43,865 bases of DNA from Pleurotus djamor (Eukaryota; Basidiomycota; Agaricomycetes; Agaricales; Pleurotaceae). Below the pieces are notes generated by a model. That model was not told the DNA's origin. It saw only the letters and a list, made by a program, of their open reading frames with translations, and searched no databases. The stretch lies in assembly GCA_029747585.1 (NCBI GenBank), contig JAPEVF010000236.1, positions 19,457 to 63,321 of the forward strand, written 5' to 3'. This document shows, in pieces, positions 1-10,688 of the stretch. Position numbers and translations under genes: made by a program. Within the stretch, counting starts at the first letter, position 1. The number at the start of each line of letters is the position of its first letter.

Positions 1-1646
1 GNNTGGNTGNATNCANTGAGTTGAGTGNATCNCANCCTTAAGAGCGGNAGCCTCACCCGTATCGGTCTACGTTGTAGTTGAATGTCAATTCCTCGAACTG
101 TTTGATGTCTCGATTGGCGAAGATACCCATTCGAACACGCGAACCAACGGTCCATTTGGCGACGAAGCAATTCGGACTGCAGCTGTGGTTAGCAAACCGT
201 CCGATGCCGCCGCGTTTGGTGGCATCGATGAACTANGGGGGGGAGTCATGACGCGATGCCGTGGCAGGTAGGATCCACGTACTTCATCTTTTTGCAACAT
301 CATGAAGTAAAAATGTTTGATGCCCTCTGACGCATAATCACGCATGCGCTTCTTGAAAGAAGGAGAGTTGACAACGTCTCCGACATATTCATATATGAAG
401 TCGTCTCTGGGAAAAAGGTGAGGCGAGCAGACCGAGAGAAACTCGAAGATCGACGCACTTGTATATGTTCCTTTCAGCACGCAGACCAAAGCCCTTCTTT
501 TCAGTTTGAACAATCTCGATGGGAGCATATGTCTTCCGCTGAAACCTGGGCGAGACAAAGAAACACGTTTTCAGGATAGGGTATTGACCAATAGGAAAAA
601 ATGTATAACAAACCGTTGATTCTGACATTGTTGGCCACATCGACAGTCGTCGGGAAGGCATTCTACCTGAGTCAAACGGTTGATACAGTCAGAACCTCGT
701 CCACAAGCCACGGACAAGTCATCGACTCCTGTGAGAGATAATTTGTGTCAGAGGCGAGGGCAAGCGAGAGTAACTACGGAAGAACGGAAAGCACCCAAGG
801 AACGACAGAAGATCAAGTCTCTACTAGAAGGATTTNCTGCACGTTTAGGCAAGAAATCAACTGAAAGCATGGTACTGGAGAACGAGGGGAGGTTGGGCGG
901 GAGGGGTACTGACCATGTTCATACACACAGTCACAAGTCAATCCCTCCAAAGCTTCTCTAGATCGTCCCAAAGTGTTATACTGGTAGTGATTATCTGGGA
1001 TCTCGGTGAACGTCTCCAAAGCAGCATTTCTTGCGATGGGGAGGTCCCCGATGAGCTGGGGCTCTGGGCGCTTGGATTTCTTGGGTTTCGTGGATTTGTT
1101 TGCAGGTTCATTGGGCTGCGGTGTGTCGGTGAGGGGTGTTGAGGGTGTTTGAGGTTCAAAGGGAGAGTTGGTGGTAGAAGTCGATATTGAGGAGGCGGGT
1201 GGCATTGATGGTGAGGTGCGAAGTGGAAAGTCTGTGGAAGAGGGTTTCATCTCAGCGTCCTGGTCCACCTCGGCCAATCCCAGCATGCCATCCTTTTCCC
1301 TTTGTCCAAACTCTCCCTTCAATTGTGAAGGTCCCCCCAGCATGACTCGTTCTGTTTCCTGCTCCACCCCTGTGGTAGGTGGGACGGACTCGCTCTTGCT
1401 GCGAAGAGGCACGGTACCCCCACGGCTGCGGGGGCTAACTGGAAGTTCCTCCATGACAATGTCCTCGTCTTTGACGGTGTCCTGTGTTGGACTCGTCGGT
1501 TGAAATGTTCGCGTTCGCGAGCCTGAAGTCGACGTTTGCATCTGTCTGACATAGTCTCCCCCTTCCGACTCGCTCTCTGACTCGGGCCCCAACTCTGGTG
1601 TTGGGGTCCTACTCGGCTTCTTAACCTTCTTGGCCGTCTTTGCCAT
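1..1646 (-). CDS. set2: SET2 histone H3 lysine-36 methyltransferase, partial (C-terminus off the left edge)
   Basis: This is the N-terminal part of Set2, the nuclear enzyme that methylates histone H3 on Lys36 behind elongating RNA polymerase II. The protein opens with a Lys/Ser/Pro/Glu-rich disordered stretch of about 190 residues. An AWS segment follows, with the run [15 protein letters not shown] and then TCDCVYEHG, which is completed across the first intron (913 down to 729) as [19 protein letters not shown]. The SET domain starts at [19 protein letters not shown] and continues over two further introns through [29 protein letters not shown] and FEELTFNYN, which include the NHSCSPNC cofactor and substrate motif. 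Each join restores the frame with GT-AG ends. The start at 1646 is the first ATG of the frame. The post-SET, WW and SRI regions would lie beyond position 1. The gene is divergent from RPA49. N calls at 1-50, 236 and 836 fall in or near it. Confidence 0.93.
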
Positions 1647-1899
1647 GGACGTTTACAGTAATGTAATGTGTAGACCTACACCAAGTTTCAGCTTCAAAAT
1701 GACTGACGAGCTGACCTTTTAGACAATACGTACCCAATTGTAGTTAGCAGAGTGTGTACTACTGCTGATCAATGCTGAGTAGCTTCCGTAAAACCGAGCA
1801 AGCGGGTTATCGTAACCTTGAGTTGCAGGGATGGTACGAGGAGGACAAGTCACTTTGGCGCCCACCAATAAAATTTGTCCTCCGTACCCCCAACCGACG
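1647..1899. promoter_or_regulatory. Divergent promoter region between SET2 and RPA49
   Basis: The 253 bp between the two ATGs must hold both promoters and both leaders. I see no clear TATA box on either strand. A reading frame in phase with RPA49 runs back to an ATG at 1831, so part of this interval is transcribed. The division between the two genes is inferred from gene orientation only. Confidence 0.55.
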
Positions 1900-3644
1900 A
1901 TGTCGAGTTCGCAGTTCCATGCTTCCAAGAAGCGCAAACGCGCTGGATCGTCGTCGCAAACTCCAGTGTCATTCGAGATATCAGAACACGACATTCCCAA
2001 CGGTGCGGCACCAGGACCTGTCATCGGTGCGTGGTTTATGACCTATATCATCACTTACTTATCAAAAGGATAGTTAGTGCTCCTGCACTCGATTTACCTC
2101 GGTCAATGCCTTTCAGAACATATGGCAAGAAGAGAAAGACTGGCGGCACCGAGCCTGGGACGGTGATGGTTGCAGGCGAGACCTCGACGGTCGAATTCTC
2201 TTCGTCATTTAACCAAGAGAGTAACAATCCTGGGTGTCAGTGAGTCCTCAAAGTAATGGCCTCACGGTGAGATCCTCATGATGAAACTCCTCAAATTTTC
2301 AGATATCTGGTTGCCATTCATGATCGCAAGAAGCATAACACGAAACTCTTCGTTCCTACCATCGACGGGCTACCTACCCCAACGCCCGTGCATTTCCTCA
2401 AGCATGCGGTTAAATCCTTGAAATCTCTTCCGACGCCCCCACCTTCAGTACTGCCTTATCTTGAAGCCAGGAATGCACTGGGCGAAACTTTTGGGACCAA
2501 AAAAGCAAAAGCACAGATACGGCAACGAGAGAGACAGAAGGTCGATCTTGATGCCGTCAAGGGCGTTGTATCGCACATTGTCGAATCAATTGACAAAGGA
2601 GCCGAGGGGCTCACAAGTAAAGGTACGTTTACAGTGATGTCTGTCGAGGATGACGATATATTACGTTCCCTTGCCTAGAGGATGCACAGGACCTGGCGAA
2701 CACCAACCGCCCGATTCCTCCATTTTCAGCCGAAGCCACGGACCCAGCCGATATATATCAGCTGCATGATATAATTCCAGAAGTTGAATGGAAGGCCCTC
2801 AACACCTCCATCGCCCCTCTTATCGCCCTCGGAAACGAATGTCGCTTTAAGGATCGACAGGCAGTTTTTCCGTACAAACATAGTTCATGGATAAACGGAC
2901 ACGTCGCGAAAGTCTTTGCCGCGGAGGACAAGGCTGGTCCTAAGGGAAAGCAGGGAAAGAGAACGTTGTACGTCCCCCTTCTGTGACTCTGGTCTTTGCT
3001 CATCCGCAATCGTTCATTCGAAGGCGCATCTTATATTATGTAGCTTGTATGATGCTTTTTCGTAGCGTTATGCTGCGAACGCGCATGGACGGTTTGGAGA
3101 AAGATGCTGCACAAGAGAAGATGTCATCCATTCCCAGCATTGTGCTAGACAGTCTGCTATCCCGATTTACTGAAACCGGGAGAAATTCGACCAAGTATGT
3201 CGCTTTGCATCCTTCGTTAGACTATGGTCCCCTCAACTACTTCCTAGGCATATCCTCACGCTCACTAAACAAACCCAACTTCACACGCATATGTTCACCC
3301 TTTGCCTCCGTGTTGATGACTACGCTTCGGATTCAAGCGCCATCGCGAAAGACCTTAGTTTGGCCGTGACTAAGTACGTCGACTCTCTCTTACCTTGCAC
3401 TCTCTCGCTCATCCGGCCCTTCGTAGTGTAAACACGTTATTCAGAACGCTAGGTCCGATCACTCAGGTCCTCGTTTGGTTACGCATTCTTACTTTATCTA
3501 CATCTGTCAGGTTGCAAGATCTCGCTGTTGTCCGAACGTGACCGCGCAAGGCTTGGACTCCCCGAGAGCGGAAGGGACATCAAAAGAGCCATTTTATCCG
3601 CCCCCGTCGTCTTTCCAAAACCGAAAGTGGGGAAGAAAAAGTAA
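1900..3644 (+). CDS. rpa49: RNA polymerase I subunit A49
   Basis: This encodes the A49 subunit of RNA polymerase I, which pairs with A34.5 as a TFIIF-like module and contacts DNA through a C-terminal tandem winged helix, acting in rRNA transcription in the nucleolus. The spliced protein begins MSSSQFHASKKRKRAGSSS, has a basic start, and then shows the conserved N-terminal segment GETSTVEFSS followed across an intron by YLVAIHDRKKHNTKLFVPT and HFLKHAVKSLKSL. The C-terminal part includes MLFRSVMLRTRMDG, SRFTETGRNSTK, HMFTLCLRVDDYASDSS and SERDRARLGLPESG, ending in the basic tail PKPKVGKKK. At least six short introns are needed. An in-frame ATG exists at 1831, but 1900 gives the expected N-terminus. 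The gene lies 254 bp upstream of the first GMC gene in the same direction, with no sign of functional linkage. Confidence 0.9.
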
Positions 3645-3898
3645 CGCGAAGGCTCGATGAGATAAGAAGGAAGACTGATGTAGTATGATCTTGCAAATGC
3701 CTTTTTGCTACCTTCTATTGCTAGATTTGTGAGCTTCACCTTGTGGAATCAACCTTCCGGTGTCCAGAGACCCGAAGAATGATTTTGCGAAGCGCCTCGT
3801 TCTTCAGAAGCATGCCTCAAAAGATCAATTGAAAGTCAAGCCTACCCACTCACTTCCTGCCCTCTTTCACGATTTCCCACTTGGCGAATCGACCCACC

Positions 3899-6800
3899 AT
3901 GACCATTATTACAGCGGAAGATGTTGCAGGTCAAACCTTCGACTATATCATTGCAGGTAAGTGATTGGGCACACCGTGATACCCATCTAATCGAGGCCTC
4001 GTAGGTGGTGGTGTAGGTGACAAGCTGTCGTAATCGTATCCCTTTCTCATCATGAACCCTTCAATACGTTTTTTGGTACAGACCGCAGGATTGGTTGTCG
4101 CTGCTCGACTCAGCGAAGACCCAACTGGTGCACAGTATCAATCTGTCTTGGTGTGGTCTCACTGACTTTCGTTTACCTTTGCTTAGTCACCGTCTTGGTT
4201 ATCGAGGCAGGCCCCGCGAATTTAAATGACGAGATGATTCGCATTCCCGCTCAATATGGTGCCCATTTTGGAAAGCCGAGTTACGACTGGAATCTTGAAA
4301 CGGTGAGTTAGTTGAGAGTCGTGGTGACGGCCTTCGCAACTTATCCCTTTTTTACGGAAAGACTGCCCAAGAATACTCCTCGTCTACATGCTTCCCTTGG
4401 CATATGTCAGTGCATCCTTAAGGATGACCAACTCTTGCTTATCCCCTTCAGTGGAAAAGGATTAGGCGGCTCCTCCGCTATCAACTTCATGTGTTGGACG
4501 AAGCCTACCACTTCCGACATAGATGGTAAGACTTCTATCCCATATTCGCTCACGGAAAGACCCTGAATCGAGTAGATTTTGAAAGATTTGTACAGCCATC
4601 CAATGCTGTATGATCCCCTGCGTTTTTTTGACATTCAAACATAGGGTAACCCCGGTTGGAACTGGTCGAACTACTCACATTACTTGAACAAAGCGGAGAA
4701 GTAAGTGTTGGGTGGTAACTAGGCCGTGACGTCTTGAGAAACTCCTCAATCATAGCTACGTACCGCTTCCTTGCGAAGAGCTGTCTTCTCGGGGTATATG
4801 CCCAGAGGAGTGGAAGACATCCGGCAACGGTTTGTGCCATAACTCTATTTTGTCAAACGTACTCTAAACTTATATTTTATCAAAGGACCCTTGAGTGTTG
4901 GCCATTCTCACACCATTCTCGACATCGAACTGAAAGCCGCCCGGGTTAGTTTTCATCTACATGGATCAATGCGCCACCAATATCGATTTCTCTCGTCCTT
5001 ACTAGTCACTGGAAAGCCTTGGTGTGAAGCCAGCTTCGAACCCGGTAATCTCAATGACCTCCATCGAAGGTTCAAACGCTCAACGTTCATCAATGCCGAA
5101 CACAGATGGCAGGACATGTCTGACATATTTACTCGTCTCCAGCGGCCCACTGGCTGATCTGGCACTCATAGCCCGATGGATTTGCTTATCTCCCGAACAC
5201 TGTCAATCCCCTCACAAACGAACGCACTTACTCGGCGGCGGTACGTTCATCGTGTCACTGATCACAGTTCCTTACTTTCATGAAGGCATACTACGAACCC
5301 AATAAACACAGGCCCAACTTGCAAGTTCTAGTAGAAGCTAACGTAAACAGAATCATTTCCCAGGACGGCAAGAATGGCGAAATACGTGCTACCGGCGTCG
5401 AAATTACTGTCAAAGGCTGCAAATATGTAGTACTTGTTGGTCTCGAAGTGATCGTTTGCGCAGGGTATGTCTTTTCCCTTCGATTTTCGTCGAAACTTTC
5501 TCACATCCCCGAAGAGCCACCAAGTCGCCGCAAATTCTGGAACTCTCCGGAATTGGCAAGAAAGACATACTCGACTCTATTGGAGTACCTTTGAAGGTCA
5601 ACCTACCGGGAGTTGGGGAGAACTTACAGGAGGTTGGTTCTTCCGGTACTCGTCATTGGAAGTCATACTAAAGGGCTTCTAGCATATATTCATAGGCCTC
5701 TCCTATGGTGAAAATTACCGTTCTTCGATCTCTTCGCGTCTGAAAGTTTGCACTTAGAAATATCTGACGCCGTACCTGGAGACACCTTCGACCTTCTCTC
5801 TGATCCTGCTGAAGTTGAGAAAAATTTAGCTTTGCGGTATGCGCGCCAGCTTGTTTTAGGCCGCGACGGTTACTCACACCAACACAAGCCTTGAGGGGAA
5901 GGGATTGTGCACAATGAGCTTCTCTGGCTTCTCATTCAACCCTTTGTCCCGCCTCTCTGACAGACATGAAGCTATCCAGGAATCAATCGAGAAACTGGTC
6001 TTGGACACAACCTCCGCGAATCCTGGCATTCGTAAGCAGTATGAAATGCAGTTAGAAAGATTCGTAAACGGTTCTCCCGGTTGCGAAACCATCTTCATCC
6101 CGTGCAACCTGTCCGCCCCCAGTTGAGCTTCCCCCTCCCCCCCCCCCCAAAGAACACATCGTCATATTTACCCGCCTCTAGACCCTCCATGTCCTGGAAA
6201 GCGTTACTTCACCTTCTTGGCCGCATCGAACTATCTATTCTCGCGTGGAAATATTGTGCGTCTCCTGGCAGTCAGTGCCAATCAATAATATCTCTACTAA
6301 CATTTCTCTCAAGCACGCAGTTTCGAACGATCCAGCGAAGAGCCCCGCTATTGATCCTCGTTACTTCTCCAATGAAATTGGTGAGAACCCTTGGATGTGC
6401 ACATGGCTCGTATCGCTGCTCATCAAAGTGCAGATCTCAATGTTTTTCTGGAAATTATCAAGTTCATCCGCAGACTGGCTGCTACTCCGCCATTTTCGGA
6501 TATTCTGGGTACGCGCGTATATGCCTTGCACAGGAGTGACTATGCTCATCCATTTTCATGGTAGCTGAAGGTTCCAGCGAGTTGAATCCAGGCAGATCTG
6601 TGGCAAGTGATGAAGATCTCATAAGTGAGTGGTTACCCTCACCCATTCCTTCAATTCACCCCCGGCCATCCCAGTTTGGCTGAAAAAGCACATGGCGTCT
6701 ACCTTCCGTAAGCTTGAGCTATATGGTATATTGACCCAGACGCCTGAGTGCCGTCGACTAGATCCCGCCGGGACTTGTGGTATGCGTCCTCGTGAAGATG

Positions 6801-7118
6801 ATGGCGTTGTAGACCCTCAACTCCGAGTAAGAAGCATGCCCTCCGCCTCATTGGACCGTTCCTAAAAATATGAACCTCTAGGTATATGGTACAGAAAACA
6901 TCCGTGTTGTCGACATGTCGATTATTCCTTTGCACTTCTGTTGCCATCCTCAAGGTGAACTTGCCTTTTCTCATAACTTCAACGTCCTTATAAATACTAC
7001 GCCTTCAGCAACGGTGTATGCATTGGCAGAACAGGGTGCGTAAATATCACCCTTCAACAGGTCTCTATCTAGACACTCTTCTCAAACAGCGTCGGACATA
7101 ATCAAGGGCGTGCTCTAG
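3899..7118 (+). CDS. GMC-family FAD oxidoreductase, copy 1 of a tandem pair
   Basis: This is a glucose-methanol-choline flavoenzyme of about 600 residues, of the aryl-alcohol-oxidase/dehydrogenase-like type. Its substrate cannot be read from sequence. Seen in order: MTIITAEDVAGQTFDYIIAG, the FAD motif [13 protein letters not shown] assembled over two introns, VLVIEAGPANL, the signature [17 protein letters not shown], the second signature [14 protein letters not shown], then [10 protein letters not shown], and the C-terminal [21 protein letters not shown]. Both catalytic histidines are present: HPAGTCGM, whose His codon is split by an intron, and CCHPQATVYALAEQ. Roughly twenty introns are needed, and every join I checked keeps the frame, so the gene looks intact. 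No signal peptide is visible, so the product may be intracellular. The ATG at 3899 matches the start of the neighbouring copy. The stop follows ASDIIKGVL. Confidence 0.87.
6137..6148 (+). repeat. Poly-C run of 12 bases in a GMC intron
   Basis: Twelve consecutive C bases lie inside an intron of the first GMC gene, between the exon ending near FIPC and the exon that begins DPPCPGKRYF. The run does not affect coding, but its length is prone to sequencing and replication slippage. Confidence 0.9.
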
Positions 7119-7388
7119 TTGCCCACTTGGGTATCGTCCATAATGCCCTTTGAGTAGCCGTAGATTCTCAAGAGGTTTTACCTGATAACATCGTTAGTTT
7201 GATTAACTTGAGTGCGTTGACAGCGATGTGACTGGAATTGTTGCATGGTTCGCATGCTCCAAATTTGTCTCCCATCAGCCTCATCAAAGAGCTCTATCGC
7301 CCTCATTACCAATCACAGTGGGTATGTTCCCCGCGTTTCCTTCCTCTCCTTCCCCTTTGTACCTCCGCAACGAGATCCACTTTGAAGA

Positions 7389-10300
7389 ATGCCTATTGCT
7401 TCAATACAGGACGTGGCCGATCAGACTTTCGACTTCGTCATTGCTGGTAGGCGCTCTGTCTGTCCTGTTGCTTGTTGCTTGTCTAAAGCTTAAACTCCAA
7501 GGTGGTGGTGTGCGTATCAAGTACTCGGTCAATGATGGATGTCTCACTCTCCTTGTATACAGACGGCGGGATTGGTCGTAGCCGCTCGATTGAGTGAAGA
7601 CCCAGGTGGTGAGAGTCATCGATCCTCCCGGCAGTGATTCCTCGATCATGTAGCCGTTTAGCTACTGTCTTGGTTGTTGAGGCTGGCCCGGCAAATCTTC
7701 GTGACGATATGATCCGCATTCCTTCTCAACACAGCGCCCACTTCGGCCGAGCAGAGTATGACTGGAACCTTGAAACGGTAGGCGCGTCGAAGGTTGTAAC
7801 ACTTGACACACTCAGCTAGTTAAAGACCCAACAAGGGAATACTCTGAATAAACGATTTCCATGGCATATGTCAGTGAACCCAACTACAGTTCTAAATTAA
7901 TTCTACTCAAGTATCCACCCCTCCAGTGGGAAGGGGCTAGGAGGTTCTTCAGCGATCAATTTCATGTGTTGGACGAAACCTGCTGCATCCGATATTGACG
8001 GTGAGGCTAACCACATATTCTTTACCATTGAGCTTCTCAACGTCTGTAGATTTTGAAAAATTTGTAGTGCCCCACTACGCCGTTCATATCCGTTTATTCT
8101 GACTGCTTCTAGGATAACCCCGGCTGGAATTGGTCAAATTATACTCGTTACTTAGAGAAGGCTGAGAAGTGAGTAATACGCTCATCCTTTGTGATTCGTA
8201 TATGGAGTGACCATTACAAATACAGATACACACCTCTCCCTGTTGCTGATCTTTCTGAGCGTGCCATCCATCCTGGATGTTGGGAATCATTTGGGCGTGG
8301 TTTGTCCACCAGTCCCAACTCTTAGGCTTACTTCCAGGTCCCACTTATATGAGTATATCAGGACCCCTAATGCTGGCTCATACTCGCTCGGTTCTCGACA
8401 TAGAACTCAAGGCCATGCAAGTACGTCTATGCCTTCTTCGCTGACCCATTCAGGCCCAGGGGTTGATGGCTTGGTTCATTGCAGTCCCTGGAGAACCTTG
8501 GTGTAACGTCGGCCTCTGAACCGGTATCAATCAAGATGAATTTATCAGAGTGCTACATACTCATTTAATGTCTTGTAGATGGGAGGAAATGTACGTGATA
8601 CGGTGATACATCGGCCTACGGCGCCTTTGCTGCTAACACCCCTCATCAGCCTGATGGTTTTTCCTTTTACCCAAACACACTTGATCGAGGAACAAACGAA
8701 CGGACTTACTCAGCGACAGTTGGGCTTTTATTACGCATTTGGGCCTGACTTCTGACCCTGCGCCAGGCATACTTCGAACCCAACAAAGAAAGACCCAATT
8801 TCCAGGTCCTCGTAGGAACCAACGTGAACAAAATTATTTCCAATAACAATCTTAATGGGACCATACGTGCTACCGGTGTTGAACTCTACACCCAAGGTCG
8901 AAAATATGTCGTACATGTGCGACGTGAAGTCATCGTTTGTGCTGGGTTTGTCGCCCCTTTCCTATCCCTATCCACGCACTTCCCCGACCGCTTCTATCTG
9001 GCTCAGGGCTACCAAGTCTCCGCAAATCCTGGAGCTCTCTGGGATCGGTAACAGGAGTATACTCAAGTCAATTGGGATCCCCGTAAAGGTTGACCTGCCA
9101 GGGGTCGGAGAGAATCTACAAGAGGTGTGTCACCGACCGAACCTTGTATCATCAGCGTTCGACTTATTTATTCGCAGCACATATGCACTGGCGTTTCCTA
9201 CGGTGAGAACCGTCTGACGTGACTGAGCTCTCGCTCTCATCTGGTAGTCGTGCCTAGAAATCGCGGATAGCATCCCGGGCGATACCTTCGACGGTTTGTC
9301 TGATCCTGATGAACTCAAAAAGCACATGGCATTATGGTACGCATCCACCGCCAGTTCTTATATGATGCCGACCTAGTGGATTGCGTAGGTCGGAGGGAAA
9401 GGGTGTATTCACATTGGGATTCTCCGGCGCGTCTTTCAACCCCTTGTCACGTCTGTCTGACAAACACGAAGCGATCTTACACTCAGCACAACAATTGGTG
9501 TCCGACTTGGCGCCGTCGATATCTAAAGGACTGCGCAGACAGTACGAGATACAGCTGGAAAGGTTCGCCAAAGGGTCCCTCAGTTGCGAGACCATATTTT
9601 GTCAGTGCAATCGATCGTCGCCTAGTTACGTTGCCCGCGTTCCTCCAAATCCTCTACCATATTTACCTGTTTGTAGATCCACCGCAGCCAGGAAAGCGCT
9701 ACTTCACGATTGTCGCGGTCTCACATCTACTATTTTCACGGGGAACAATTGTAAGTATTCTGTCCTGAGCCTCCATTCTCTTCATCTTTTACTAACTCGC
9801 CGAGCTACTTAGCACGCTGTTTCCAGCGACCCGACCGCAAGCCCTACCATCGACCCTCGATACTGCGAGAGAGAGATTGGTACCAGGTTCCAGAAAATCT
9901 ACGCGAATTTGATACTTACATACGGAATCATTCCAGATCTTGAAGTTCTCTTAGAAGCTGTGAAGTTTGCTCGTAAGATTGGGAAGACGCCACCGTTCTC
10001 GGAAGTTCTTGGTGGGTTGGTGTTCTCAATAGTATGACGCAGAAAGATCACGTGTAACAGCCGAGGGGTTGAATGAGCTGAATCCTGGAAGCTCTGTGCA
10101 GAGTGACGAAGACCTTCGGTGTGAGTTGACAAATGCCCCACCCGAGTTGTGTTCATTTTAGTGATATAACTTTAGCCTGGGTCAGGCAGAATCTGCGGTC
10201 GATCTTCCGTGAGCCTAATACTCACGACTACTATCCATTTTGTCAATCCACTCCACCAGATCCAGCGGGAACTTGTAGTATGCGTCCTCGTGAGGATGGC

Positions 10301-10621
10301 GGAGTAGTAGATCCAAGACTCAAGGTAAGAAGCACTTCGTTTTGACTTCGTCACCGAGGAAGAAAATGACCGCATGCCAAATGTTCAGGTATACGGAACG
10401 GAAAACATTCGCGTCGTAGACATGTCAATCATTCCACTACACTTTTGCTCTCACCCTCAAGGTAAAGTATTCGACCTCCTTTCCGGTTACACCCCCTAAT
10501 TACGACCGCGTTAGCAACCGTTTACGCTGTAGCAGAACAGGGTATGTGAGATTCATATTTGGTATAGAAGATACAACTAAAGCCTAGAACAGCCTCCGAC
10601 ATAATCAAGGGGTTGATTTAA
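7389..10621 (+). CDS. GMC-family FAD oxidoreductase, copy 2 of a tandem pair
   Basis: This is a close paralogue of the gene just upstream, in the same direction 270 bp away, with matching intron positions throughout. It starts [20 protein letters not shown]. The FAD motif [13 protein letters not shown] again needs an 8-nt microexon. It continues [72 protein letters not shown] and [21 protein letters not shown]. Both active-site histidines are present, in HPAGTCSM (codon split by an intron at 10209-10259) and [14 protein letters not shown]. It ends ASDIIKGLI. No frame break or missing residue was found, so both copies look functional. No signal peptide is visible. The chemistry is FAD-dependent alcohol or sugar oxidation, and the substrate is unknown. 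The stop lies only 67 bp from the stop of the convergent gene on the minus strand. Confidence 0.87.
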
Positions 10622-10688
10622 CACGAGATACGAAGTGAGGCGAAATACTTATTGGAGACCTCTGTACATCATCACAGAATAAGAGCCA

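Noticed and set aside
3899..10621. Reading the GMC pair as pseudogenes because of many stops and short frames
   Set aside because: All breaks fall at introns with proper ends, and splicing restores every conserved motif including both catalytic histidines.
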